A stretch of 64,000 bases of DNA from Geosiphon pyriformis. Its lineage: Eukaryota > Glomeromycota > Glomeromycetes > Archaeosporales > Geosiphonaceae. The notes under the pieces were generated by a model. It saw nothing but the letters and a program-made list of their open reading frames with translations. It searched no databases and had not been told where the DNA came from. Positions within the stretch are counted from its first letter, which is position 1. Each line of letters starts with the position of its first letter. A program made the position numbers and the translations under genes. The stretch covers positions 88,177 to 152,176 of the forward strand of contig JAAOMT010000073.1 of NCBI GenBank assembly GCA_016748015.1, given 5' to 3'. Below are positions 21,142 to 33,654 of the stretch, in pieces.

Positions 21142-22114
21142 TGTTACCAGAGGTTTTTGGTCTCTTTTCTTAAATATTGGTAATGTTGATTTGCTGTGAA
21201 TTCACGTTCTCAGGAAGTAGTTGAACCTCCAATAACTGAATTTATCTTCAAATTATTTTCTATAATTTGAACTTGCTGGGCTTATAAGTGGAATGGCCAA
21301 TTCCGTGCCAGTTACTTTATGTAGTTACATTGTAGTAAATGTCAACTCTTTTCCAGAAATTGCTTGTCTGAAAGCTTACTAAAATGTATAGTTACTTTGC
21401 TGTGAAAGTCAACTCTTCTACAGGAATCTTGTTTGTAGGCTACCCTAATAATTGTAATAAGAAAAGAAAAAAAATATAAAAAAAATATAAAAGAAATAGA
21501 ATTTTATCAAGAGAAACGTTTTCTATCCAGGCCTGGAGTCACTAACAGTTTACTAAAATTGGTAGCTAATCAATTTCAAAATGTTAGTTGGGTTTTGAGG
21601 ATTTTCCAAGTGCAATAATTTAAAGAATTTGGTTTTTTGAATTATTTGATATTTATTTCTTTTTGTGTGTATAGGAATGGTTTTAAGTAATAAATCTAAA
21701 GTAAGATACATTTTCCAGAAGAGAAAAGCTCTTCTTTTATACAACTTGTTGTAGTACTAGTTTATGAACTTGCACTTTTTTCTCTTTGCCCAAATTCCAG
21801 CAAACTAAAAATACATTTTGATGAACTACAAGTTATTTCGCTGAACTATTGATTAATTTGGGTGAACTATTCATAATTTCGGCGAATTTCTGTAAATTTC
21901 AGCGAATTTTTGAATGTTACAAAGTTCAGGGTATTGTATAATTTGATCATCCTACTTTTTGTTATACTAATTAGATTATTTTAATTGAATCGTGATATGT
22001 GATAATTGATTAAATAATAAATGATAATTTGAAATGATATTAATATACTAATGAATTATAGAAATTATAAGGGTAATTTCATGCTAATTAATAGCTAAAA
22101 TTCTACTGGTAACA
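21142..22114 (-). repeat. Solo family A LTR nested in the family A element
   Basis: 973 bp, TGTTACC...GGTAACA, flanked by a perfect 4-bp duplication GCAA at 21138-21141 and 22115-22118. It splits reverse transcriptase from RNase H. Its motif array has starts at 21795, 21817, 21837, 21858, 21878 and 21898. A TATA box lies on the minus strand near 21735-21742. Confidence 0.94.
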
Positions 22115-22118
22115 GCAA

Positions 22119-23040
22119 GAATTGGAGCTGTGGTGAGCTTTTTTTTGAGTATTTTGAAGACATTTTGGTGTTCTTCCATCCATTTGTATTTGGTGTTTTT
22201 AGTGTTGAGCTGGTTGAGAGGTTTTGCTATTTCTGAAAATCCTTTGATGAATTTCCAATAATAAAAAGCTAATTTAACAAATTCTCTTAATTCTGTAGTA
22301 TTCCATGAACTTTGAAATTTTTAACAGCATTGATTTTTCTTGGGTCTAGTTTGACTCCTTCTCCACTAACTATGTGACCAAGAAAGGCCAAGCTTGTTTT
22401 TCCAAAATGACATTTTTTGATGTTTAATTTTAATCCTGCTTTTTGTAATCATTGAAAAACTTCTCGCAGGTGAATTAAATGAAGTTTGAAAGATGGGAAA
22501 TAAACGTTAGTGTCATCAAGATAGACAACTACTGATTTCCAAAGGAGTTCAGCATATACAACATCCATGAGTCTTTGGAATGTTGCTGGCACATTACATA
22601 ATCCAAAGGGTATTACATTGAATTTGTAGTTTCCTTCTTGTATTGTAAATGCTGTTTTGGGGCAATCCTTGGGATCCATGGCAACTTGCCAGTATCTGCT
22701 TTCTAAATCTAATGTTAAAAAGTATTTGGATTTTCCAAGTGCATTTAACATATTATTGATTTGAAAAGGGGGTAGGCATCTCCAATTGTGACATTGTTTA
22801 GTTGTCAATAATTAACACAAAATCAGATTTTTCTGTTTTTCATTTTAATAAGTACTACTGGTAAAGCCCATGGGCTTATTGATGGTTAGATGAGCCCATT
22901 GTTGAGCATTCTTTGAACTTCTTCTCAAATAAATTAGTGGCTTCTGGAGCAACTCGGTATGCTTGTTGTTGCCTAGATTTGGCGTCTCCTGTGTAGATTT
23001 AATGTTGGACCAAATCAGTTCTTCCTAAATTGTTATTGTT
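22119..23040 (-). pseudogene. Reverse transcriptase domain of the family A element
   Basis: Blocks seen from high to low coordinate: RTDLVQH and AYRVAPEA near 22960-23010, LDLESRYWQVAMDP near 22690, FGLCNVPATFQ near 22590 and an intact catalytic YLDDTNV near 22510. The palm is open at 22449-22808 but in a frame shifted relative to the rest, probably from an added G in the run near 22770. Several stops follow toward the nested LTR. Confidence 0.9.
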
Positions 23041-23322
23041 TTTGGCGAATATGTCTGCATATTCTGCAATTAACTTCTTAAGCTGGTTCTGTTGTTGGGG
23101 CTCTAGTTGTCCCATGTTGATTCGAGATAATTTTTCAACAACAATGTGATAGTTTTCAGAACTGGGTTTTGGGTTTATTTTGGGGAGAGAATGTCCAATA
23201 ATTTCTGAAAAGTTAAAAACTGTTTGGGGTAATTCTTGTTAAAAAATATTACTGTGAATAATTTCGATTTTCAAATTATTTAATAAAATGATGAAGTAGT
23301 GGTTGGGGTTGTAAAAAGTGAC

Positions 23323-24132
23323 TTAAATTTTCTTCATTCCTTTTGGGATGTAAATGTTTGGAATTAAAATATCATGTTTTGTGCAAATTTGTTTATTGAA
23401 TTCGAAGATTTGTTGAATGGTGGTGGGTTTCTTGCAGGTATAGATTTCATGATGTTCTCCAAAGAGTGAGATGGTAATTGGTTGTAGAAGTCTGAGAATC
23501 TGATGAGATTTATTCTGTGTGTTAAGAGCTATATTAACTGGAACTGTAAATCGTCCAGTTGAACCAAAATCTTGGGTTCCTCTATTGCTTTTTCCTAATT
23601 GTTCTCTTTGATTGACTAGTTGCAAATCCAAAATATGGATTAGGGGTAGGTAAATAGCTTGAGCAATATTTTCAGCATGTTCAATCTTAAATGGTTTGTC
23701 AGTTTAATTTTGAAGCATTACTGTGATGTTTTCAGTATATTCAGCATTGATAATTCCTCCTTTTACATTGATTCCTTTGCTTGCCAAGGAGAATTGGGAG
23801 GCAATTTGTATTATTGCTCTTGGCGGAATTTCAAAAGCAATTTTTAAGTTGATTTTTGTAAGAGATTTTGGTTGAAGGATAAGAATCTCTTTTTCTGAGT
23901 ATCTTAAATCATATTTAGCATCAATCTTATGGGCTTTTTTGGGCTTGATTCCCTGTCCTTTATTGTTAAAGTATTTAAGTGTTATGGCAGACTGATTCTC
24001 AGTGAAGTAAATAGAAATTACTGGAATTTCTTCCTTTTGGGTTCCGAATTCAATTTCATTCTGGTCATCTTCAATTAGTAGGGGAATACTAAGAGCATAG
24101 CATTCGGAACACCACTGTTCATCACAAGACAT
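23323..24132 (-). pseudogene. dUTPase domain of the family A element with N-terminal linker
   Basis: dUTPase motifs appear in order: AKYDLRY (1) near 23915, SQFSLASKGI (2) near 23790, GIINAEYTENI (3, with N for the usual D) near 23740, AQAIYLPL (4) near 23660 and DFGSTGR (5) near 23560. One stop near 23704 interrupts it. The order and position match the domain in family B, so dUTPase was present in the common ancestor of the two families. Confidence 0.86.
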
Positions 24133-24139
24133 TATGCAT

Positions 24140-24914
24140 TCTTCACATAGTCTAATGTTTATTTGCTTTAGTCATTGAATTTGAGCTTTTTGGGTCAAAT
24201 AGATGTGATTTGCAATTTGATGATAGACTTCTACTTTATCTTCATAATCAAATTCAGCTAATTCTAAGGTGTATTCAATGTATTCTGCTTCTTTCATTTA
24301 ATGAACATCTTCTTTGGCAGCTCTATTAACTAATGTCATTGCTAGGTCAAAAATTATCTTAGCATCATGGGGGTAGTAATAAAGTTTGTTGAAAACACTG
24401 TTGTATGTTGCATCAAAGGGTGTTCCTCTTTTGACTTTTTCTGAAATTGATAAAACATATTGGCAGGTTTGATCACAGACTCCTCCTCTCATTGCTACAT
24501 TAATTCAATTGCATTCTTTTGGTAGCATATCTCCACAAGTCAAACAAGGGGTGTTGTCCCATTTTCTACTTCTTTTTATTAGATGGTTCCATCATTTTCT
24601 ATGGCAAGCCTTGCAATAATAACAAGTATGATTTTTATATTCTTCTTCAGGTAAAATGCAGGCTCCCATTGATGAAAGTTTTTTGTTACAATCTCTGCAT
24701 TTAAGTGGAATGTAGGGTGATTGTTTTCGTAGTTCTGGTGTAAAATATCTAACTTTCTTCCATTCTCTTGATTCTTCAAAGATTTTTTGTTTTGTTTCTT
24801 CAGCCCAATTGGATGTTGATCCAAGAGCCATGTAGGTTTCAGTAAGTGACATTTCTTTCTTTTCTTCAAATTCAAGTATTGGAGCTTTTTCTGATTGTTT
24901 GTTGAAAGTTCCAT
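24140..24914 (-). pseudogene. Cysteine-rich module between protease and dUTPase (family A)
   Basis: Includes CRDCNKK near 24690, CYYCKACHRKWW near 24600 and CLTCGDM near 24530, then CDQTC near 24470 and, closer to dUTPase, CEEC and CSEC near 24120-24150. The repeated C-x2-C pairs suggest two or more zinc-ribbon-like units. It corresponds to 8350-9168 in family B. Stops at about 24298 and 24500 interrupt the frame. The function is unknown. Confidence 0.7.
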
Positions 24915-24936
24915 ATGTAACAGATACTATGGTGTG

Positions 24937-25275
24937 TTATCCTTGATATGAGATTTTTAATTCTTGAATTTCCCAATCTAAATTTGCATTGGTCTTGAGA
25001 AGCCAATCATTTCTGATGAGAGCTTGGTATTGGGGTGCATCCATGACTAGGACTTTAACTGAAATAGTGATTCCATCAATGGTGAATAAAAAATTATCAA
25101 TTTTTTCTACTGGTGTTTTCTTCATACCATCTGCCGTAATGATAACAGTTTGAGCTGGTCTGTCAATAGTTTGTTGAAGCTGTTGCATTAATTGGTAGGT
25201 GATAATACTTCCAGCAGATCCATTGTCTAATATTAAGCGAATTGGTTTTCCTTCTACTTTAGCTTCAATATACAT
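24937..25275 (-). pseudogene. Retropepsin of the family A element
   Basis: Reads YIEAKVEGKPIRLILDNGSAGSI, with the catalytic aspartate kept but the next residue N (S or T is usual; AGT to AAT). IITADG and RNDWLLKTNANLDW follow. The frame is open for 112 codons and ends at TAA 24937-24939. Confidence 0.85.
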
Positions 25276-27318
25276 TACTGTAATAGCTTTTTGTTTATTA
25301 ACTGTTACATTGCTGAGTAGAAATGGTGATTCATTGGCTTCAAATTTGAATGAAAAGATGTCTAAAAAATTGGCATTTTGGGCAATTCTGGCTGGTGAGA
25401 TAGTATTGTTGGAAGGGTTTTGTCTTGGTGCTGTAGTTTCACCTTCAAAAAGTGCAGTTTGCTAAAAATTTGATTTCTCTGGTATTGTAAGATAACTGGG
25501 TTGAGTGTAATAGTGTGTGGGCCTATGTTGATTCGAATTTTGAGCAGTTAGTTGGTTGTTGGAATTAAATCTGTTGTTGTTTGTTGAAAAACAGTTTTGT
25601 GATATAAATTGATTATATTGAATCAATCTTCTGGCTGGCACTTGATATTGGGGTGTGGATAGTTGTTGATACTGTTGTTGGATTGGTTGTGGAGCAAGTT
25701 GATAATGGTGGTTTGGATATTGTGGCCTTGGTAAATATTGAGTTGATGATGGTAGATAATATAATTGTTGTGGTTGGAAATAATGTTGATTATTTCTCTG
25801 TTGTTGGTCTCATTGCAATTTTTTACAATCGCGTTTCTAGTGTTCTGGAATTCCACAATAATGACAATTTTGGATTTGGTTGTTGGATAATGGTCCAAAG
25901 TTGTTTTGATTGCGTTGTTGTAGAGGTTGGTATCTTTGTAATTGTTGTGATTGCTGTGGCTGCTGTTGTTGCTGTTGGTTGATAAAGTAGTTTTCAACTT
26001 TTTTGGTTAATTGATCAATCTTTTCTTCAGCTGTTAAGCTGGTTTCTCCAATAACCAGGTTAACAAGTTTGGTATAGTTGGCTTCTTCTATGGCCATTTC
26101 ATAGTTTTTTGTCTGTTGAATAGCAGTGGCTAAATCTTCTGGTGCATATGGGCAAACTTTTTTGATAAGTTTGTCTTTTAGTCTAGCAATGAATTGATCC
26201 AAAATTTGTGCATTGAAGTAGTATTCATTGGTTTTCAATTGGCAAATCCTTCTAAGCAGTTTGTTGAATTTCTCAAGATAGGTTATAACTGATTCACTTG
26301 GTTCTTGCTTGATATTTCAGAACCAATTTCGAAGAGTAATGGAAGTGTTATTGTCAGTGAACTGTTCTAGAAAAGCAGTTTTGAATGCTTCCCAGTTTTT
26401 TGGTGGGGCTTCCAAGTTTTCAAACTATTCACCAACCATTCCTTGTAAAAAATATGAAATTGCTTTTAACATTTTAGCAGCATTCCAACCATTTGCATCT
26501 CCTGCTTTTGAGACTTTGTCAAGCCATTCTTGAGAACTGGTTTTATTGTCTTCTCCTGTGAACTCAAAGATTTTTGTGATATATGTGGAGGCCATTTTTT
26601 CTTCATTTTCTGAGTCTTCTGTTTCTTGTTCTGATTCAGTCTCTTCACTTCGATTTTCTGTTAAGTAGTCAATAAGGTTTGTGCTGGTTGATATTGGTTT
26701 CTGTTGTTGAATAGGGCTTCTGGGTGACTGAAAATCTTCTATTCTTGAAAACCAAAGAAGTGGTGAGCTTGGTGTTTGCGGTTGAACAAGTAAAGCTGGA
26801 AATAGTGTAATTGAGAGTGGTAATTTAAAGCTGGTTCTTTGTTCTGGAGTTTGTAAATATTTGGCAGTGGTTTTAGGTATATTCGGAGTAGTTCTGAGTT
26901 TTTGTTTCCTTTTTCCTTTCCCTTTTTCTGTTTCTGATTCAAAACTAAGAGAAAATTTCTGTTCTACTGGGTAATTCTTTTTACAATACTGAATGATATT
27001 GAAGTTGAGTTTTTGGAAGTATGTTTCAAGTGTTTGACTGTTAAAATCCTGAGTGTTTAGATGAGAGTGATGTACTAAGCTTTCATATAAGTTGTGTCTA
27101 ACTTCTGAAATGTTGTAGTCTCCAAAAAAATAATTGTTGATGCGATTTTCAATGTACTGGTAAAGTGTTTTCTTGAATGTTTCAATTCCGTCTGGGATGT
27201 TAAATCTCTGCTTGCAGTGGGTATAGATTGACTGATAATACTCTAGAGTTCTTGAATCTGTTTGAGTTGCCACTTTTGAAGTTGTTGTCACTGTGTTATT
27301 TTTGTGGGAAAGCACCAA
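25276..27318 (-). pseudogene. Gag region of the family A element
   Basis: The frame opens immediately after the LTR (an in-frame TAA is part of the LTR end) and runs 297 codons to 26425 with no ATG until the MASTYITKIFEF segment near 26595, so translation would need a non-AUG or spliced start, or begin at that ATG. The capsid-like core (AISYFLQG, NWEAFKTAFLEQF) spans about 26240-26600. A second open part (25837-26238) leads into a CCHC knuckle CHYCGIPEH-stop-KRDC near 25830-25866. A glutamine/asparagine-rich stretch follows to about 25480. Confidence 0.85.
27300..27317 (-). other. Primer binding site of the family A element
   Basis: On the minus strand TGGTGCTTTCCCACAAAA starts two bases after the 5' LTR. 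It shares TGGTGCT and the two-base spacer with family B. Confidence 0.68.
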
Positions 27319-27319
27319 A

Positions 27320-28297
27320 TGTTACCGGAGGTTTTTGGTCTCTTTTCTTAAATGTTGTTAATGCCTGTTTGTTGTGAATTTACATTTTCTGGATGTGGTT
27401 GAACCTCCAGTAACTGAATTTATCTTCAAATTATTTCCTATAATTTGAATTGCTGGGCTTATAAGTGGAATAGCCAATTTCTTACCAGTTACTTTATGTA
27501 GTTATATTGTAGTAAATGTCAACTCTTTCCCAGGAATTGCTCATCTGGAAGCTCACTAAAAATGTGTAGTTACTTTGCTGTGAAAGTCAACTCTTTTACA
27601 GGAATCTTGTCTGTAGGCTACCCAAATGATGATAATAAGAAAATAAAAGAAAAATAAAAGAAATGTAAAAGAAATAGGATTTTATCAAGGAAAACGTTTT
27701 CTATTCAGACCTGGAGTCACTAACAGTTTATTGAAATTGGTAGTTAATCAATTTCAAAACGTTAGTTGGATTTTGGGAATTTCCAAGTGCAATAATTAAG
27801 GAAGTTGATTTTTGAATTATTTGATTTTTATTTCGTTTTTGTGAGAATGATTCTAATTCACAAGTCTCAAGTAAGATATCTAGAGGTAAAGATACATTTT
27901 CTCGAAGAGAGAAGCTCTTCTTTTATATAACTTGTTGTAGTACTAGTCTATGAACTTGAACTATTTTCTTTACTATGGTTTCGATAAACTAAAGATACCT
28001 TTTGGCAAACTTACAAGTTATTTCTACAAACTATTGAATATTTTGGTGAACTATTAATTATTTTGGCAAATTTCTACAAATTTCGGCAAACTTTTGAATA
28101 TTAAATGGTTCGGAGTATTGTGTAATTTGATCATCCTAATTTCTATAGTACAAATCGGGTTATTAATTGATTGATAATATTCGATAATTTGATTAAATAA
28201 TAAGTGATAATTTGAACGATAATATATACTAATTTAATGGTAGAAATTATAAGGGTAATATTATGTTAATTAATATCTCAAGTTTCAGTTGGTAACA
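27320..28297 (-). repeat. 5' LTR of the family A element
   Basis: 978 bp, TGTTACCGG...GGTAACA on the plus strand, collinear with 17527-18504. Differences between the two in the part compared are transitions, mostly C/T and G/A. Confidence 0.94.
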
Positions 28298-28325
28298 TCG
28301 TGGACAGAGGATTGACAAAAGAAAA
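28298..28325 (-). repeat. Probable 5' tip of the LINE
   Basis: The 28 bases after the family A element have normal composition and stop abruptly at 28325, where extremely AT-rich DNA starts. Because the element is inserted in the LINE leader on the other side (17526), this short piece is most simply the 5' end of the LINE and 28325/28326 the LINE insertion boundary. Confidence 0.45.
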
Positions 28326-31300
28326 AATTTTTTACTTTTTGGTTTAGTTTAAATTCAATTTATAATTTAAATTAAACTTAAATAATATTAAAAATTCAGT
28401 TTGATTTAATTTATTGAATTACTATAAATAATAATGATAATTTTATTTCTTAATTTATGAAATGTTTTTTTATATTTAAAAAACTTATTTATATAGTTAT
28501 TCAAAATAATTAACAATCAAATTAGTAATTAGATTAATAATTGTTATCTAAAAATAAAATGGTTAATTATATAATATTATTAATTAATACATATAATAGT
28601 TAATAAAAACTATGATTTTTAATTATAATATTATTCTTTTTAAAAGATTAAGCTTTATTAAAATTAAATTATTTATAAAATATCTAAGTTGAAAAAGTTT
28701 TAGTTCTTTTAACAATAATTAAAACTTTTAAAATATTTAATTATATAATATTTAAAATTTTTATTTGTATTTTTAAAATTGTTTTTTTTAAGAATTTTAT
28801 GTTTTTTATAATTTTATTAAATTAACTATAAAGCTTTAATTGTTTTTTATATAATAAGTTTTTGTTTATAAACAGAAATTTTTTAATAATTTTTCCAAAA
28901 ATATTAAAAGATAATAATATAATTACAATTATATATTTTTATATATATATATATTTATTTTATTATCAGTTTTTTTTAGTAATGGTTTTTTTAGCTTAAT
29001 AATATATATACTATTATTATTAATTATAATAATTTGTTTTTTAATAATTAAAATAGTATTTAAATAATTTTTGGTTTAATACTTATAAAAAATATTTTGA
29101 ATATTTTGAATATTTTGTTTTAGAAAATAATTGTTTATGTTAATTTAATAATATTTTTGTTTTGAAAATAGTGTATTTATTTATAATTAAGATTTTGCTG
29201 ATTTTTGAGTCGATATTATTACAACAAATAATCAATTAAATTATTTGTAATATTTTTTAAGTTTTGTATTATAAACAGATTAATTGTTAAAAATTGTTTT
29301 AAATTAATTTTATAAGATATAAAAACTATTATTTAAGACTTTATTAATTATAAAAAAATTTTTTTATTAGTTAAAAAGCTTATCTTTATAGATATTATCT
29401 CTATTTAAATAGTATTTTAGATTTAGATTACCAATACTTAAAAAAAATATTTTGTATATTTTTTTTTTTGAAAAAAATTTTTTTTTTAAAGCCAATTATT
29501 TGTGTTTTTATTAATAAATCAAAAATGTATTAAGTTTTCTTTATAATATATTTTTGTATTTTTTTATTATGGTTTTTTTAAAGAATATTGTTTTAATATT
29601 AAGTTTTATTGGTAAAATTATTATTTTTTTATAAAATAGATAAAAAAACTTATTATATTATAATTTATAATTTTATAAGCAAACATATTAAAAACAATAT
29701 TTTGTTTTATAAGTTTGTTTTTTTACTGATTTTGGCTAAAATTTTATATAATGTTCTATGAAAATATTCTATGAAATTATTTGTTTAAGAGTAATATAAA
29801 AATAAAAGTTTATAATATATTTCCAACTTTTTACAAAGTTTTTTAACCAATATATTAAAAAAAGCTTTTTTTTATTAGATAAAAGTTTTTTAAAACAGTC
29901 ATAATAATATATAATATTTTTATAAATAAAATTAACAATAAAAACTGCTGTTTAATAAGATGTAATTTTTGTTTTTATCTATTTTATAAAATAATTAGTA
30001 ACTATTATAATGTATTTATTACTATTAAGAATTATTATTAAAAATATAACAGCATTAATACCAATTCTGTTAAATAATTAACTAATAAAAATTAAATATA
30101 TGTTTTTTTTCTATTGAATTTTTTTTTTGACAAATATTACAAATTTTAATATATTTAATAATATTTTTTTTTAAAATTGGTTTTGTTTTTTCAAAATATT
30201 TAGTTAATAAATATATATATTGTAAATTACATTTTTTTTTTTGAAATTTTATAACTTTTTAAAAACAGTAAAAAATTTATTTATTTTTTATATATAATTG
30301 GTTTTGACAAATCAAATAAAAATTTAATTGTTTTTACAAATATTTTTATTATTATTAAGTATAATTTAATAAGTATTGTTTTTTATTCAAAAATTTTATT
30401 AATACAGAATAGTTGTCCAAGTTTATTATTATGTTAAGCAATTATACTAATAATTATATTAATTTGGTTAAAGTAATTGTTATTATTAATTAATAATAAG
30501 TTTAGAAAAAGTTTTAATATTTTAATGATTAACTTTTTTGTAATATTATATATTATAATAAAATTTATTCAATCAAAATATTTAATAAATTAATTATTTA
30601 TGTTTTAATTTTTTTTGTTGTATAGTCAAACTAATATTTAATGATCTGTTATTATTAAAAATTTGGTATTAAGAAGATATTTGTTTTAATAATTAATAGA
30701 TTAAACTATAAACAAATATTTTTGCTTAATAATTGAATAATTTTGTTTTGTTAAAAAGTGAGTTTTACTAATATAATTTATAACATGTTTTTTTTTATTT
30801 TTATTTTTTTAAAAAAACAATACTAAGTTCAAAATCAAATGTATTAATATAAAAAATAAAAAGTTAATTCAGATTAAACTACTTAAAAATAAGTTTAGTA
30901 ATAAGTTTTTTTTTAAGATTTTAAAAGCTTTTTTGTTAATATGTATTTCAATAATAGTTAACATTTTTTTTGAATAATTAATTTAAACAAATTTTTTATA
31001 GTAAAAAATTAAATAAAAAAAAAACATAATTTATAAATATTTATTAATTACTTGAAATTTTGGATCTTTTTTATTTTGGCAAAATCAGAAAAAATTCTAT
31101 TTTTTGTAATAAAGTAACCAAAAAACTAAATAAATTAACATTTAAAAAAAGATTTAATAAGATTAATTTTTAAACCAGCATTTTCTAAAAGATTAAAAAC
31201 TTTTTATAAATATTTATAATATTTTATTTCAAATTTTTAAATATACAATAATATTATTCAAATAAACTAAAACAAAATTTTTGTTGATTAATTCAAATAT

Positions 31301-33480
31301 TTTGTTTGTTAAATATAAAAATTATTAATTAATTTAAAAAGCATGATTATAAATTTATAAGTATTATATTTGATAATAAAAATAGTTTTTTGTGACTTTT
31401 TGGTTCTATTTTACTTTTTAAAATCTAGCAATTAAGTTAATAATTAAAAAAATTAGTACTATTAAAACGATTTAATATTGCATCAATTTTGAAAAATAAA
31501 TACATATTTCTTATAATAATAATATTTAATTAACAGTAGTTAATACAAAAGTACAGAATTTTATTTTTTTTAAAGATTATTACTACTAAGAAAATTTATT
31601 TACTTTTGGTTTTTATATAAATTCAAGTTTTTTTATTTGGTTTATTTTTTTTTGATAAATTTATTATTGTGTTAATTTAATTCATATGGTTTCAAATAGA
31701 TAAAACAAGTTTTTTTTGTAATAATAATGTTTTATTATATTAATTTATTTAAAAATATATATATTTTTTAATATTACTGAATTATTTCTAACCAATAGAA
31801 TTTTAATATCCATTTTTTCTTCTAAAAAAGATTTTTTTTTGTTTTATTATTAATAATTATATTTTTAAGAATTTATTTTCAAAAGATTTTTGTATTTTTC
31901 TTATTTTTTAAGGAGTATTAAGCTAATAAACTTTTAATCTTTATAATAGATTTGACAAAACATATATTTATTATCAAAAAAATATAATAATTTGTTGTAT
32001 TAATATTAAATACAAAAATTATGTTATTTAAAGACTTTTTATTGTTAATAAAAATAATATAAATAAATTTAACAGTTTTTTATTATAGCTTTCTTTATTT
32101 TTCAATTTTTTAATTAAATTTTTTTTTGGTTTGTTTTAATTTTGGAATTATTGTTCAATAATAATATTTAATTACAATTAGTTTTTCTCTATATTTAATA
32201 TTTAGTTTTTAAAATTTATAATTAAGTAAAACTTTTGCTTTTTTGAATTATTTATTATTAACAATAATAATATATTTTTTAGTTTTTAAAGCTTTTATGT
32301 TAGTTTTAATACAAATATTATTAATATAAACAAAAATGGCTTTAATTATTTCAAAAACTTTTTTTTGTTATTATAAACATTAATTATTGGTTATGTTAAT
32401 AATTTATTAAATTTTCTACTAATTGTTTTAAAAAAGTGTTTGACAATAATATTAAAAAATAATTTTTTGTTTAAAATCAAGTTAATAAAATAATTAATTA
32501 TTTGGGCTTTGCAAATTAAAGAAATAATATTTTTATTATTAGTAAGTTTTATTTAATAAAAATGTTTATTGATTTTTAAAATTTTTTGAACTAAAAATAA
32601 GTTATTAGTTGTCCAAAAATAATATATATTAAAATTTTTATGAGATTTTTAATAATAGAATAAGATTCAAATATTTGTATAATTTTTAGAGATTTTAACT
32701 TGAAAAAATTCTTGAAAATATTTAAATTATTAATATAATAATTTTGTTAAAATTTAAAATAAAATTAATCTTGGTTTTCTTTTTTTTCTGTGAAATTAAA
32801 AAAATTAATAATTAATTTATTTATGTTATAATTATCATTAATTAGATTAAAAATATAAAAATATTTTCTTTTAATTTATTTAAATAACTTTAATAATTAA
32901 AAATTTAGTACTTAAAATAAATACTATTTAATAAAATTATTATTAAATTATTTAATATTTAAACTTTTATAAATTTATTTCTATTTTGTAAAAAGTTACT
33001 TACTATTAAAAATTGATATTAATAATATTAAAACAATAATTTTTAATTATATTTTTTTATTTCTATTATTGTGATTTAAAAATTTAATAAAAGTCACAAA
33101 AATAATATAAAATATTTAATTATAATATAACACAATAATAATTTTAAAAAGATAATAATTAATATAATAATAATTATCAAATAGTGTTAACAGCAAATAT
33201 TATTTTATAATAACAGTAAAAACTATAGTATAATAATAATAAATACTATATTAAAATATTAAAAATAGAGTATTGTAATATGTTTTCTTATAAAATTACA
33301 AATATATATATATATATTAATTTTAATATTGAAAAAAAAACATTTAGTATTTTCAATTTTTTATTTTTTATATTAATTATTTTTTAGTCTTTACTTTTAA
33401 GATAAATATTTAAAAAACTTTTTAATCAAAAAAAATAAAAAATAGTATTAAAAATTTATTTGTATTATTTATTAAATAAA
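28326..33480 (-). repeat. Ancient AT-decayed family A gypsy element (minus strand)
   Basis: Almost no G or C is left and no gene can be read, but the order of words still matches the family A element: about 29700-30000 with 19940-20240 (integrase core), 30110-30180 with 20345-20415 (integrase zinc finger) and 31085-31400 with 22360-22660 (reverse transcriptase). The spacing between patches fits an element without the nested LTR. Nearly all differences are C-to-T or G-to-A. Confidence 0.7.
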
Positions 33481-33654
33481 ACCGTTATTTACCAACTGAA
33501 TCTCTTGAAAGAATAATTTTTAATCAAAATTATTCATGTTATTACTAATTGATTATTAAAATTTAAGAAAAATACTATAAAACTATTAATATTCTGTGTT
33601 TTAAATTAGAAAAACACTTTTAAATAATTACAAAAATAGTCTTAAAAAAGATTT

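Larger units (their letters stand above)
17527..28297 (-). mobile_element. Complete family A Ty3/gypsy LTR retrotransposon with a nested solo LTR
   Basis: A 10,771-bp element on the minus strand, or about 9.8 kb without the nested LTR at 21142-22114. LTRs of 978 bp lie at 27320-28297 (5') and 17527-18504 (3'). Flanks TCAT (17523-17526) and TCGT (28298-28301) are a 4-bp target duplication with one G-to-A change. Internal order is Gag, CCHC, retropepsin, cysteine-rich module, dUTPase, reverse transcriptase, RNase H, integrase, then a separate ORF3. Most parts share one reading frame; the reverse transcriptase part is shifted by an indel, probably in the G run near 22770. Many stops from C-to-T and G-to-A changes make it inactive. 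Confidence 0.95.

Noticed and set aside
321-28297. CRISPR-like interpretation of the repeated blocks
   Set aside because: The repeats are near-1-kb LTRs with TG...CA ends and target duplications in a eukaryotic genome.
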